A DNA stretch of 64,000 nucleotides from Ailanthus altissimus (taxonomy: Eukaryota > Streptophyta > Magnoliopsida > Sapindales > Simaroubaceae): contig OX327710.1 of NCBI GenBank assembly GCA_946807835.1, positions 17,782,501 to 17,846,500 of the forward strand, read 5' to 3'. The position numbers were made by a program, and so were the translations under genes. Positions 25,845 through 36,973 of the stretch are shown piece after piece. A model generated the notes under the pieces. That model was not told the DNA's origin and did not search any database. It was given only the letters and a program-made list of their open reading frames with translations. Within the stretch, counting starts at the first letter, position 1. Each line of letters opens with the position of its first letter.

Positions 25845-28214
25845 TGTTCAATTTAGTAAATTCTAGTAAAATCAAATATTTATTTCATTTCATTAATACA
25901 TATACATGTATCTTATACATTATAAACACAACGAAAGCTGAAAATCTAATTTTCCTAAAACAATGAACATAATAAATTTTGTTTTATTATAGTAATGAAA
26001 AAAATTCAATATATATGAATCACATTAATATCAAGATTGAGAATAATCACCTCTCAAGTCTTTAGAACGGTTTAAGTTAGAGTACCGCTTGAAATGGACG
26101 CGTTGGCAATTCTAAGACTCAACGAGGTTAGCTTGAGTCGCTAGAATAATACATTTAATTCTAACACTAGTTTAATACTTAAACCCTTTATATTAGCTCT
26201 TAATCTATAATTTAAAACTTAAACTATTTTTTAAGTAATGAGTTTATTTTTTATTTCTTCAACACTTGAATTTCAAAAATAAAACTGAATTTCAAAAATA
26301 AAACTCAATGCTTCCATAGCTAGCTTAAATTAGAGAAGTAAATGAATAGTTGAAAGAAAGCAATTTTCTCTCTCATCATCCTTTCTCAATTTTGGCCGGT
26401 CACCAATGCTCCAAAGAGCATCCAATTTTTGTTTAATTTCACGTATATTTAAAATAATTTAACCTTAGTTAACTTAACCTAATTTAAGTTAATATTTAAC
26501 CTTAATTAGGTAAGTTATTTTTGTCTACCAAGTAAGTTAAATTATTAAAATATTCAATTAACATAACTCAAGTTAACATTTAACTAAAGTTAGATTAACT
26601 TATTTTTTTCAATAATTTAGTAATTAAATAATTATTTAGTCTAACATTAATTAATAATTAACCTAGGTTAACTTAAATATTATTCAATTATTAAATTGTT
26701 AAATATCCTTTTAACATAACCATATGATTAATTCTTAACCATAGTTAAGTTAAATATTTATTTAACTCTTAAATAAATAAATATCTTGATTATTTAATAA
26801 TTAAATAATTAAATATGTGAAATTACCTTTAAGCCCTCACTTGGTTACTAAGTTAACCCATAATGGGTCCCATATAACCATACACTTTAGTAAAATTAAC
26901 TAATAACTTACTATGCACTACGTGTCATTATTTGATTGGTTAATAATACATAACATTTAAGTATTGACATGCGTGCATCCCGATGGTTCATGAAACAAAT
27001 ATTCAATTTTGTTAGAATTTACTAAATTGAACAATTCAATTTGGCACGTTGCCTCAGTGCATAACAAGTACACTTTATATTGCGAGACTTCCTAGGTCCA
27101 CGCCCGATTCGTTAAATGGAACTATTCCAAAGTCTGTGATCGATACCCCATGCACACATCACGGATATTACAAATCAGCACATTAGACCATACAAGTTAA
27201 GGTTATAACGCATACGTATAGTCCCTTCGTTAATTATATCCTTAATGTGCAAGGACATAGATCAACACCATCAAATTTCTATAAGCACATCCATGAATTT
27301 ATCTCCAGATTTGTATTTCTATAAAATAATATCTACAAACTCCATTGCGATATTGTATTACAGATACCTTAGAAAAATCTTTTTCGGGGTATTTGCTTTT
27401 GGTTAAAAGAATTTTTAAAATATAATTTTTGGAGGATCAGAATATAAACTCACTCATATGAGCTGACGATTCTTATATCTACGCGCATCGGACTCCATAA
27501 GCATTATACCATGCCTAGCGACGCCCAGCGGTCAGACCATGAAAGTTCTTTGACATGCGTGGAATCAAAGCATGGTGGATCACTCACAAGCCCACCGTGG
27601 CGCTCAGGTCAATAGACCACGAATACTACACAATTCGACAAGACCCTCCATTGATGGCTAATGGGATGTTTATTGGAGATCCTCGTGAGTTTGTTCAGTA
27701 TCCAGTCTTGATTGAATACTCGCATACCTATACGATCTCCAAGCTTATGGTCAGCTAAGAACAACCATTTGTATCTTATAGATATAGACATACACTGATC
27801 TATATAAAAGAGATTCACCGACAGACCTGCATAAATAAAAATATATTAGAAACATAGTGTTTGAGAACATGCTTGTATAATGACATTTCTTAACACCTAT
27901 TGTAACTCTTTATAATTATGTCATTACTAGTATACTATCAGGTCTTTGTTTCATTACAGACAAGGTTCTAACTCCTTAGATTTCGATGACTTTTATAACC
28001 TACTAACTCTTTGCAATGTTAACTCTTAGCATTTATAACTCACAGTGCTAGCACTGATATAAACTCTTTTAGACTAAATTTGAACTCCTTTTAATCATAT
28101 AATGTCTAACGTTACAAGCAATGTAATATATATGTTTAGTATTAACGATGTATAAATATTAAATAATTAATATTCATACAATATTGAAATGACACATAAG
28201 AACTATCTCCAACA
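25845..28214 (-). mobile_element. ~2.37 kb solo-type LTR (family L, copy B)
   Basis: In minus orientation it begins TGTTGGAGATAGTTCTTATG (ending at 28214) and finishes at 25845. Colinear with copy C (36974-39149) over blocks such as GTTAGAATTT...GCATAACAAGTACACTTTATAT (27008-27080) and GATCACTCACAAGCC (27578). It also matches copy A in reverse. No internal coding region is attached, so it is probably a solo LTR or a truncated end. No convincing target duplication was found; its left end cuts copia-2. The 67-codon frame at 27555-27758 is inside this LTR and is not a gene. Confidence 0.68.
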
Positions 28215-28436
28215 TCTGTGACTTGGAATAATAATTAATTGAGCAACCAAAAGCTTTTACTCTCTTCACAATTGTTGATCTAATCCTGCCCAACTATCCC
28301 AACTAATTTACCACTAAATTTAGAAAGAAGAAAACAGATAATTAAGACTTAATTTCTGAAGCACAAACGTATGGAAGTATTAAAAAAATTAATACGAAAA
28401 TTAGATTATGGAAAATAAATCAACTATCCTGGCACA

Positions 28437-29885
28437 TGATAAGAGTTAATTAGGTCTAATATTTTTATTTTTTAAGCTTAATATTTGTTCATTTAAATTA
28501 AGATTATTTAATTTTTTTTATGTGCTTTGTTGTTATTTTATAGGTTTGGAATCAATGGAGTACATAGAGATGAAAATTCAAGAAAAATAAGGTAAAAACA
28601 TTAAAGTGCTATAGTATCCTACTACAGTAAATTCTATAGTACCATATAATCATCATCAAATTTCAACATCATCAATTGTAATTCTTAACATATAATAAAT
28701 CTATAAGTCATTGCTACAATACACTTGTTACAGTTTTTTTTTTGTTGCTATAATGTACTGCAGCACTAAAAAATAGTATGTACAACACCTTAGTGGCCAG
28801 AATCTAGTACTGCGGCACTGCATGAACATTACCCCCCACCCCCCGAACAGTGCTTGTGAACAGTACTAATAAATAGCAGTCGTGAATAGTAATCTTATCC
28901 TGGCTTATATTTGATATTTTACCATAATTTAAAGACATAAAACTATAAAATAGAAGATTAAAAAGTCCAATTCAACTAAAAAAAAAAATAAAGAAAGAGA
29001 AGAAGAGAGAAAGAGCAATTTTTTTAAGAATCAAGAAAATTATAAGATCAAATACTGCTGAAAAATTAGTTTTATCTCTTTAACTCTTTATCTTTCTAGT
29101 TTTCTATGATTTTCATGATGTTATTCTTAATAAGCTTTAGAACTCTTTATTTCATCATGACCTAAATTTTTATTTGTAGGGTTAGAATTTTGAACTTAGT
29201 ATATAATTAGATTTTGTTAATTTTTAGTTTATGAACTTAATACATATGATTGATTCATTCTATCTTGATCTTATTGCTTTCATTACATCTGACCAATATT
29301 TTAAATGATTGATCAACCATGATAAATTTGACAAAGGGATTTATGTGTTTAACCTAGGATAGTTTGATGCATGATCATAGGATAACAACTACGAGTTTCA
29401 TGAAAGATAAACATATACCTAGATGGCATGTTTGATATAATTTAGACTTGCTCTTAATGAATTACATTCTGATTTGATTGCCATAGAAATAGATGATTGT
29501 TAGAATGCGTAATATAATCACTTGACATCGACAGAGGCTTGTGATGAGATTAATGTCTAAGTCAACAATTTATATTAAAGGATTAACTAAGTAATTAATA
29601 AATCCAATAAAATACTAGGGGATGAGTCTATACCCTAAATTATTATCTTATGGTGAATTTATCTCTTGTTTATTACTGTTTAGGTTGATTTAATTGATAG
29701 AATTATGTTAGTTAAATAAATTTCAAATTTTAGTTTTCTGAATAAAAGTTAAGTAGTTATAATTTTAGTACTTGATTGAAAGAATTAGATTGCATAGTCC
29801 CTATGAAATCAATACTTAGACTTAAAATTTTATATTACTTGATACGATAACGTGCACTTGCGTTTATCTACTATAACAACAATTA
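28437..29885 (+). mobile_element. Probable gypsy-type solo LTR
   Basis: It starts TGATAAGAGTTAATTAGG. The late block GATACGATAACGTGCACTTGCG (about 29840) resembles the TACCGTGCACTTG-type 3' region of plant Tat/Athila-like LTRs. It is bounded by a perfect 5-bp direct repeat GCACA (28432-28436 and 29886-29890). The end is ATTA rather than the usual CA, so the exact boundary is uncertain. No coding sequence lies inside. Confidence 0.5.
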
Positions 29886-29890
29886 GCACA

Positions 29891-31448
29891 TTTAGCATCA
29901 ATTTCATTCCTACAATTGTATATTTGTTACTTTATCTCTCATATTTTGCAGTTCTCATCTACTCTGTGTCTCCACAAGAATATACACAAACAAAATTGAT
30001 GCACATATCAACACCAACAAATAAAAAAGAATACTAAATATGTAGAAGGCTGCTAACTATGCACTAAAGATGTCTTAGTTTGCTTGTCAACTGGCACCAA
30101 CTTGTTTGATTAGCTCATGCGGTCTTTGGTTTCCTGAACTCCCCAAAACAATTTTCAACATCTTCTTCTTATGTGGCAGGAGAAGGCAAATATTAGTTTT
30201 TATGGATTTAGCTTCAATGCAATTCTGCCACTAAAACAACATCAGCTTAGTCAATTTCAGCCTCTTTAGGCAATCTAAGTAAGATTTCTTATCCTCCCAA
30301 TTAGGAACTTAAATTGACAACAAACAATCTTCATATATAAGGGAGAAAAAAATGATGAAAAGCATTATAAAATACCATATTCACCATATTAAGACAATGA
30401 CCATGTAATAATCTTGGCATATGTTTAGTTGATACCTTACTTAATCTAAGATAATAGACTATGCAGAGAAGGTCCTCTTCTGCTAAAGCAGGCTAAGCTC
30501 TGCTAAATATACTCCAATATAGTTAATCATCATTGAAATCACCCAGATAGACACTGGATTACATTTCAATTTTGTCACTCCACTGAATCTACTTAAACTT
30601 GTTTGGACATTGAACATACAATAGCAGTTCATTTTGCCACCATGCTTATAATCTATGATTTAGAAGACCTACATAAATAAAAAATTCACAAAATAGGGTT
30701 ACATTAACTCTAATGCTATTTCACCTCAAACTAAGATCATAGTAATTATTTCTCTAAATCCAGCAATTAAACAGTTGTTTAGCAGCTAAAACACAGAATA
30801 ATGCAAATAAGAAGATTTAACCGTCCAGTATCAGTTGCAAGTATTGAGAGATTCGAAGACCGAAAGTCTATCAAGATAAATAGTTTGATAGACTCGTTGC
30901 CTAACATTTCCAAAGGAACTCTTCAGTTTTGTCTAGATTGGTGTTTTGTTGTACCTGCCGAGAAGGCTCAAATTTTTATCAATCTATATCGGTTGTATTA
31001 TTTCCAGAGGAATACTTCGGTCTCCAATGCTATCAATTATGTGTTAAGTCGGTGTTTTGATGTAACCGTCGTTAATGCCGGTAAACTCCTTTCAATTCTT
31101 TAGTTTGAGAAGCTCACAAGTTGAAAATGACTTCAATGTTTAGTTATTTGGAAACTTGTTCCACTAAGTTACAAGTCTTCTATGTCCTGAAATTTCAAAC
31201 AATATTTTGTGGTGTCCTAGAATTTCAAATTTCACATGATGCTTATATCGCTCTGTTTAGTCTATTTCTAAATAAGCTTGGTTAGGCTCGTAAAATATTA
31301 TGAGATTTGATGATGATAAAAAATGTAAACACAGTTTGATGATGATCATCTAATCTTATATGAAGGTCAAGTGTTGAGATTATCAAATTTCATGAAAGTT
31401 TAACAAGATGAGTAACAAGATTAAGCTTGGTTTTTTCATATAAAATCA
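29891..31448. other. 3' flank of the second reductase gene, with an unassigned ORF
   Basis: Intergenic sequence. The only notable item is an uninterrupted 100-codon frame on the plus strand at 30801-31103 in a less AT-rich patch. Its product (starting MQIRRFNRPVSVASIERF) matches nothing I recognise. It may be a chance frame in an unknown repeat. Confidence 0.3.
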
Positions 31449-33106
31449 TCAAACTACTGGAGTCAATAGTGGTTCCTTCCCAAAGTGAGCTTTCAAGTTT
31501 CCAACAACAAGGTCAGCCATGGCCTTGCGAGTTTCCACTGTGCCACTAGCTACATGAGGCAAGAGCACTACATTTTCAAGCCCAAAAAGCTCTTCAGGAA
31601 CTTCAGGTTCATGTTCAAACACATCAAGTCCGGCGCCGCCTAATCTGCCTTCAAGCAGTGCAGACAACAGCTCAGGTTCATCAACAAGAAGGCCTCTGCC
31701 AATATTGATGAGCACACCCTCGGGGCCAAATGCATCAATGACTTGTCGATTTATGATGTGTCGAGTTTCTTCCGTTAAGGAGCAGGCAAGAACCAGGATT
31801 TGAGAATTTGAGGCCAAATCAATGATGTTTGGATAGTATTTATAGTTTATGTTTGGTTTCTGAGTTCTGGAGGTGTAACTGATAGTGCAGTTAAATGCTT
31901 CTGCTCTCTTGGCAATTGCTGCGCCTATTCTGCCCATTCCAAGAATGCCAACTGATTTGCCAGTGAACTGATATGCAAGCAAAAGAAAAATTATTAGAAA
32001 CGGGAGAGAAACCATAAAGAAGAAGAAACATAGAACATACATAGGTGCAGACCTATACAACAGCAATCCAATGCATATTATGCATACAAAGATATGCAAT
32101 TATGAAATCAACATGACAAAACTATAGTTTAAGGCACACTCAAAATTTATTGTTACAAGAATGCACAGATCACTGCAGCTTAACAACACCACCTTAAGAA
32201 TTCAAGAAACTGATACATAGTTTCTTCTGAGAAATGAAGATGACATGAAATGAATGTGATAACGCTCCCAATTGCAGAACCCTCGAAGATACAAGCGCTT
32301 GATCAAATCAATTGACTTGGATTTTTAACTGAATGGGCTCAAGATTTTGTGGTTTGAATGGTGCTATACCAAAAGCAAAATTGGATAAAAGATTATCAAG
32401 CTTCGATTTCATAAACAACAAACTATAGTAACCACGATGAATCAGTCTCTGGATACAACCAACATGTCACAGCTTCAAGCACAATTGGATTAGGCAACCA
32501 GATATTGAGCTTGTTCAGATTTTTTAGCATCAGCCCTAATATTACAAATTGACAATACAGTTATTCTGTCAATCATTTATAACACACAAAAAAGAATATA
32601 TCGAATTTTTTTTACCAAATTGAGATGAACAAAATTAAGAAACATGAACCACAAACCTTAGTAGTCAACTTAAAATCTCCCTTTTTCGTCCACTTCCCAT
32701 TTCTCACATATCTATCACTCTCACAAATCCTCCTCAACACAGCCAATATCAACCCGATGGCCAAATCCGCAACATCATCAGTCAACACATCAGGAGTGTT
32801 AGCAACTCTAATGTCCTTCTCTTTACACTTAACCAAGTCAATCTTGTCCAACCCTACACCGTGATTAGCAATGATCTCCAGCTGAGGCAGGGATTCAATC
32901 AGTTCAGCATCTGCCCCGGAGTGGCCGCTGCAAACAACAGCTTGAATGGAGTCTTTATGAGTGTTGAGGAACTGGGTTTTGTCTTCAAAGTGCCACAACT
33001 TGAACAATTTAAAATTCTTTTCGAGTTCTTGCTCGAGATATGTTGATGTTGGGCACACTACGAGGACACCGTTGTTGTTGCTGCTGCTGCTGCTGTTGTT
33101 GGCCAT
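31449..33106 (-). CDS. HPPR: Hydroxyphenylpyruvate reductase-like D-2-hydroxyacid dehydrogenase (gene 2)
   Basis: Exon 1 (33106-32657) and exon 2 (31967-31449) are joined by a 689-bp GT-AG intron in phase 0 (LTTK|FTGKSVG). They encode 322 aa, against about 313 in Coleus HPPR, with a Ser/Asn-rich N-terminal extension. The domain order is the substrate-binding N-terminal part, a Rossmann fold with GMGRIG at 160-165, then a C-terminal return strand. The catalytic triad is intact: Arg241 (NIGRG), Glu270 (FEHEP) and His288 (LLPHVAS). SR following the second strand (YTSRT) suggests NADPH preference. The family reduces 4-hydroxyphenylpyruvate and/or hydroxypyruvate and glyoxylate in the cytosol. Substrate loops differ from typical HPPR (CSGHSGAD for [16 protein letters not shown] for SSFSVGLD), so the true substrate is uncertain. 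A MULE begins 146 bp upstream of the ATG. Confidence 0.93.
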
Positions 33107-33242
33107 GTTTGTTGTTCTTGTGAGAGTTGAGATTGAACTTAGAACTGTCTGAAGATGATCAAATTCTGGCCCGAAGGGAAGTTCATAATCGTATAGAATA
33201 GCAGTTGTAGCCGTGGTTGAATTGAAGACAAGTGTCTTCTTG
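33107..33242 (-). promoter_or_regulatory. Residual 5' UTR/promoter of reductase gene 2
   Basis: Only about 136 bases separate the start codon from the MULE target duplication (33243-33251). They look like a 5' UTR (ACTCTCACAAGAACAAAC just before the ATG). No convincing TATA box is present, so transcription may start within, or be driven from, the MULE's terminal repeat. Confidence 0.45.
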
Positions 33243-33251
33243 TTTTTGTTT

Positions 33252-33333
33252 GGATAAAATGACTTGGTAGTCCCAAATAGATTTCAATTTTACCTTGTTA
33301 GTACCTATAAAATTTTAATTACTAAAACGTCCC
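33252..33333 (+). repeat. MULE left terminal inverted repeat
   Basis: Starts GGATAAAATGACTTGG and pairs with the reverse complement of 43416-43501. The neighbour on its left is the target duplication TTTTTGTTT. Confidence 0.85.
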
Positions 33334-33429
33334 TGCAGTTATTTGAATTTTTTCAGTGTTGTTTGTTACTATAATTACCCTGATATGAGTATTGACTGAT
33401 GTTTGGCTTCCTTAGTTAAAGAGTATGAA

Positions 33430-33730
33430 ATTATAAAAATACCTTTAATTAATTAAGTAAGACAATTTAGGTATATGTATCGAAATATCCTTAAATAATT
33501 TAACAAAACAAATTTAATAGTCATGAAATTAATAAAATACCCATAATTAATTAATTAAGACAATTTAGGTATATGTACCGAAATACCCTTAAATAATTGA
33601 ACAAAATAAATTTAATGGTCATCAAATTAATAAAATACCCTTAATTTATAAGACAAAGGTAAATAAAATACAAAAATACTCGAGTTCATTGAATAAAACA
33701 AATATATAAGCCATAAAATTATATAAAAGG
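33430..33730. repeat. ~98-bp subterminal tandem repeats of the MULE
   Basis: The block starting GACAATTTAGGTATATGTA recurs at 33461 and 33559. A more degenerate third unit follows to about 33730 (GACAAAGG, ACAAATATATAAGCCATAAAATTA). Subterminal repeats of this kind can bind transposase in DNA transposons, but I have no direct evidence for that here. Confidence 0.7.
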
Positions 33731-35690
33731 CCATAAATAAGACAAAATTAAATTAAGAAAAAATGTGCACTATATTCTATAACGGTCATATCTCCACTTA
33801 AACAGTCATGCAGTTAGCTCTGTAAAATAATTTTTGAAGTTGAAGTGAAGTCAATCCTCATTGAAACCACATCCAACACAAAATTAAAAAAGTAATTGAA
33901 ATTAACCAACCTTCCATGGCATCAAATTCGAGAACTTTTATACATATAAATAGGGGCTGATTAAGTTTAAAAATATGAATTGTCAATGTGAAATTTTAGA
34001 TAAGAATAATAATTTTAAATATAAGTCAAAATTTTAACAAACTCTACTTATTTTTATAAGCAAAAAATTAGTTGTGATTATTATGCACTATAAAACCTAT
34101 CTAAAGAAGAGTTTAACACAAAAGACAATCCATAAGTAAAATAGGGTTATAATCAAGTTGATCAATTATATTTGTTGTTGTGGTGAGACAGCTGGTGTGG
34201 GAACTTATTAAAGCAAATCTTTAACTCAAGCAACGATTCTTCTAGTTGGAATATAAGCAACCTAACTTCTAGTTTAGAAACTAGTAGATTAAAGAATACT
34301 CCAATTAACTATTGTTATCATAATGCAATACTAAAGAATATAAAGTGCACTTTAACCGTTATGAAAAATATGTTCATTATTGTATTGATATTGTTGTGTG
34401 TGTAATAGTAATTTGGTCAAAATAATATTGATGAAAAATGTATAAAAAGGGAAACAAATCCACAAACTCTTCTTATGTAATTAGTAAAATATTTATATAT
34501 ATGTTAGTCAATTACAACTATAAGCCTATGATGATACAGTCATGCCAAACAAACCCTTTTAAACTAATTTTTTAAAAAAAACACAAGTTCAATTATGTAT
34601 ATAGTTATATGCAATGTTGTCTGCTTCCTTTCTTTATTTACAAAATGTTAATTGTGATTGGCTATAAGATTCCATCATAGTTGCAATTAGAAAAAAAAAA
34701 ACGTAAATGTTCATACTAGCCTTTTAATGAATTATCAAAGGTAATTTCAAAATATGAGAATGCTTAAATGGCACATGCCTTAGTTAACTGCTAGTACATC
34801 CTTTATGGACGTGAAGGTAAAAGTTGATTAAAACCAACCATTGATCTAGCAGCTTGAGTTTTTTGCTTCTTTGGTATAGGTTGAGAATTCGAAGCCAGCT
34901 ATTCATTAGATTGAGATTGAGAACTTGAAGCTAGCTATTCATTAGTTTGAGTTTTCTTAGGGCATGTTTTTCTATTGGGCCTAAGTAACTTATAGAATCA
35001 AAACTCGACTGAGACCTTAAAGCTTGAAGATTTATTAGGCTCTTTTCTTCTTCTTATCTTGGGTCTTCTAGGTTGTACAAACTTGACAGGAGCTAATAAG
35101 TCAAACATGTCAATTTTAGACCACATATACATATACAAAATGGAAGTCAATGTTACAGAATAAGTTTGTAAATAAGTCTTTCTTGTTAGCCGCTTGTCAA
35201 CAAACTTAACAGGATTAGTATGCTTATTGATAATACAAGGAAATGCATGCTTACACGACAAACCACTGATTTGCCAATCACTGCAATCACAAAGTTTGCT
35301 TCCTCAAGTATACTACATAATGCCTCTCTATTTCAAACACATGCTCAATAACTTCAAATTCAATATTTCTAGCTCTAACGACCAATACATGTCTTACTTA
35401 TTTTCCAATCTTTCCTAACTTTTTTTGACTGCTTAAAGAAAATTTTGAATCTTATGCCTCAGCTTTTTTTCTCATTTTAATCATTTTCTTCATTAATTTT
35501 AACCAATGAACTTTAAAAAGTCTGACACAAGTCTCTTTTTGTACTTATTAAGGAAGCCATTTGATGACTCACAAATATTATTTGTAATATGATAAGAATT
35601 GTAAAAAACATTAAAGAAATGGTTGGCCCATGTGCTGGGTTCATTGTCTACCAATCACTTATGTACCTTTTCACTTTCAGACTTAATTGC

Positions 35691-36625
35691 AGATATGGTT
35701 TGGTTCAGTATGTTTTTGTCGGAACTGAATCGAATAGAATTGGTAACATTTGAATTTGTTTTAAGATTGAGACCAAAAAACCAAATTAGTAAATGAAAAT
35801 TGAATTGGATCGAACCAATTTTTTTCGATTTAGTTCAATTTAGTTTTTTTTTATTTATTTTTAGAGTTAATTTTTTTAAAAAAAAATTTAAGAAATGTTA
35901 AAGGTGAGAATTGAACCCATGCCCCCAAATCAATTAGTTTCCGTATTTTACCGGCTAAGCCAAAGATGGCTTTTAATCTTAAATGCAATCAAGTTTTTTA
36001 TATTCACAACTTTTATATATTAAATAATTAAAAAAAATCCCAACAACACATAGGTGAGGAATCAAATTGAACCTGTTATATAAATATAAACAAAGCATTT
36101 ACTTTACCAGTTGAGCCAAAGATGGCTTTTGATTCAAAATGGATTCAACTTTATTTTATTTAAACTTTGAAAATATTAATAATTAAAATCCAAAACACAC
36201 AAAGACGGGAACGAACCCATAACCTAAAGAGGCAAATATTAGCATCTTAAGGCATAGTGCATTTTTGAACAAAGGTACATTAAATTCTTTCATATTTAAT
36301 ATTTAACATATTAATAATTTTGAAAAAGAAACATTTGGAGTCAAACTAAGGACACGCAAAAGAAATAAACATGCCTTACTAGCTGAGCTACTAATTTTAA
36401 CATTAAAACACATTTTTTTTATTTTATACTTTAATTGTAAAATATTAATAATTAAAAAATTAATTTTTGATTCGGTTTTAGTTTTCACCAAAACCGAATT
36501 GAAACCCAACAATTTTTTTTGGTTTTTTATTTTTTAAAACCGACCTTTTATTGTTATTAAAAACCAAATTGAATCGATTGGTTCCAGCCAATTTTCTAGT
36601 TCTCGATGTTTTTTATTTGCCCTTA
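35691..36625. mobile_element. Inserted element with four tRNA-like tandem units
   Basis: The near-perfect 15-bp direct repeat TTCAGACTT(A/G)ATTGC (35676-35690 and 36626-36640) brackets it, and the MULE transposase frame continues on both sides. The flanks are rich in AACCGAATTGAA/TTGGTTC-type repeats in inverted orientation. The core (about 35890-36460) is listed separately. The long target duplication does not fit MULE (9 bp) or hAT (8 bp); the element class is not identified. Confidence 0.62.
35890..36460. repeat. Four degenerate ~150-bp tandem units with tRNA-like boxes
   Basis: Each unit has a T-arm-like box (GAATTGAACCCATG; CAAATTGAACCTG; GAACGAACCCATAAC; GAGTCAAACTAAGG). About 40-50 bases later comes a D-arm-like box in antisense (TACCGGCTAAGCC; TACCAGTTGAGCC; degraded in unit 3; TACTAGCTGAGCTA). 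Units end in ATATTAATAATTAAAA-like sequence. Read on the minus strand these mimic GGTAGAGC and GGTTCGAATCC boxes of a tRNA (internal promoter A and B boxes). None can fold into a real tRNA, as acceptor and anticodon arms are lacking. Confidence 0.6.
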
Positions 36626-36973
36626 TTCAGACTTGATTGCGTTCATTACTATCTCATAATTTTGCTTGTAATTGCTCTTGCAGTTTTCCAAAAGTATTCT
36701 CTTTGGAATGACTTGAATGTTACCTTTTGAAATTGGCATATACGTGTTTGACAATACTTAACTGTGGCATTAGGCATTAATTCTTGTTTAGTATAAATAA
36801 TGCCCTTTTACCTATTTGACATCCAAGTCATAGCCATATCATTCTAGATGCCCATATGCTTTATAAAAATTGTAAAAACTAAAACCAAATGTCCTTACTT
36901 TCTTGGTCATATATAAAAACCGCCAAAGATAAGATGCCATTATTAGCATTTATAGAAACAACCAAAAATAAAA

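Noticed and set aside
27555..27758. 67-codon open frame with a complete-looking start
   Set aside because: Same LTR family as above; the homologous stretch at 38440-38700 is broken by stops.
35890..36460. Possible tRNA genes on the minus strand
   Set aside because: Only A- and B-box-like pieces are present; no acceptor stem, anticodon arm or cloverleaf can be formed, and the units are tandem and degenerate.
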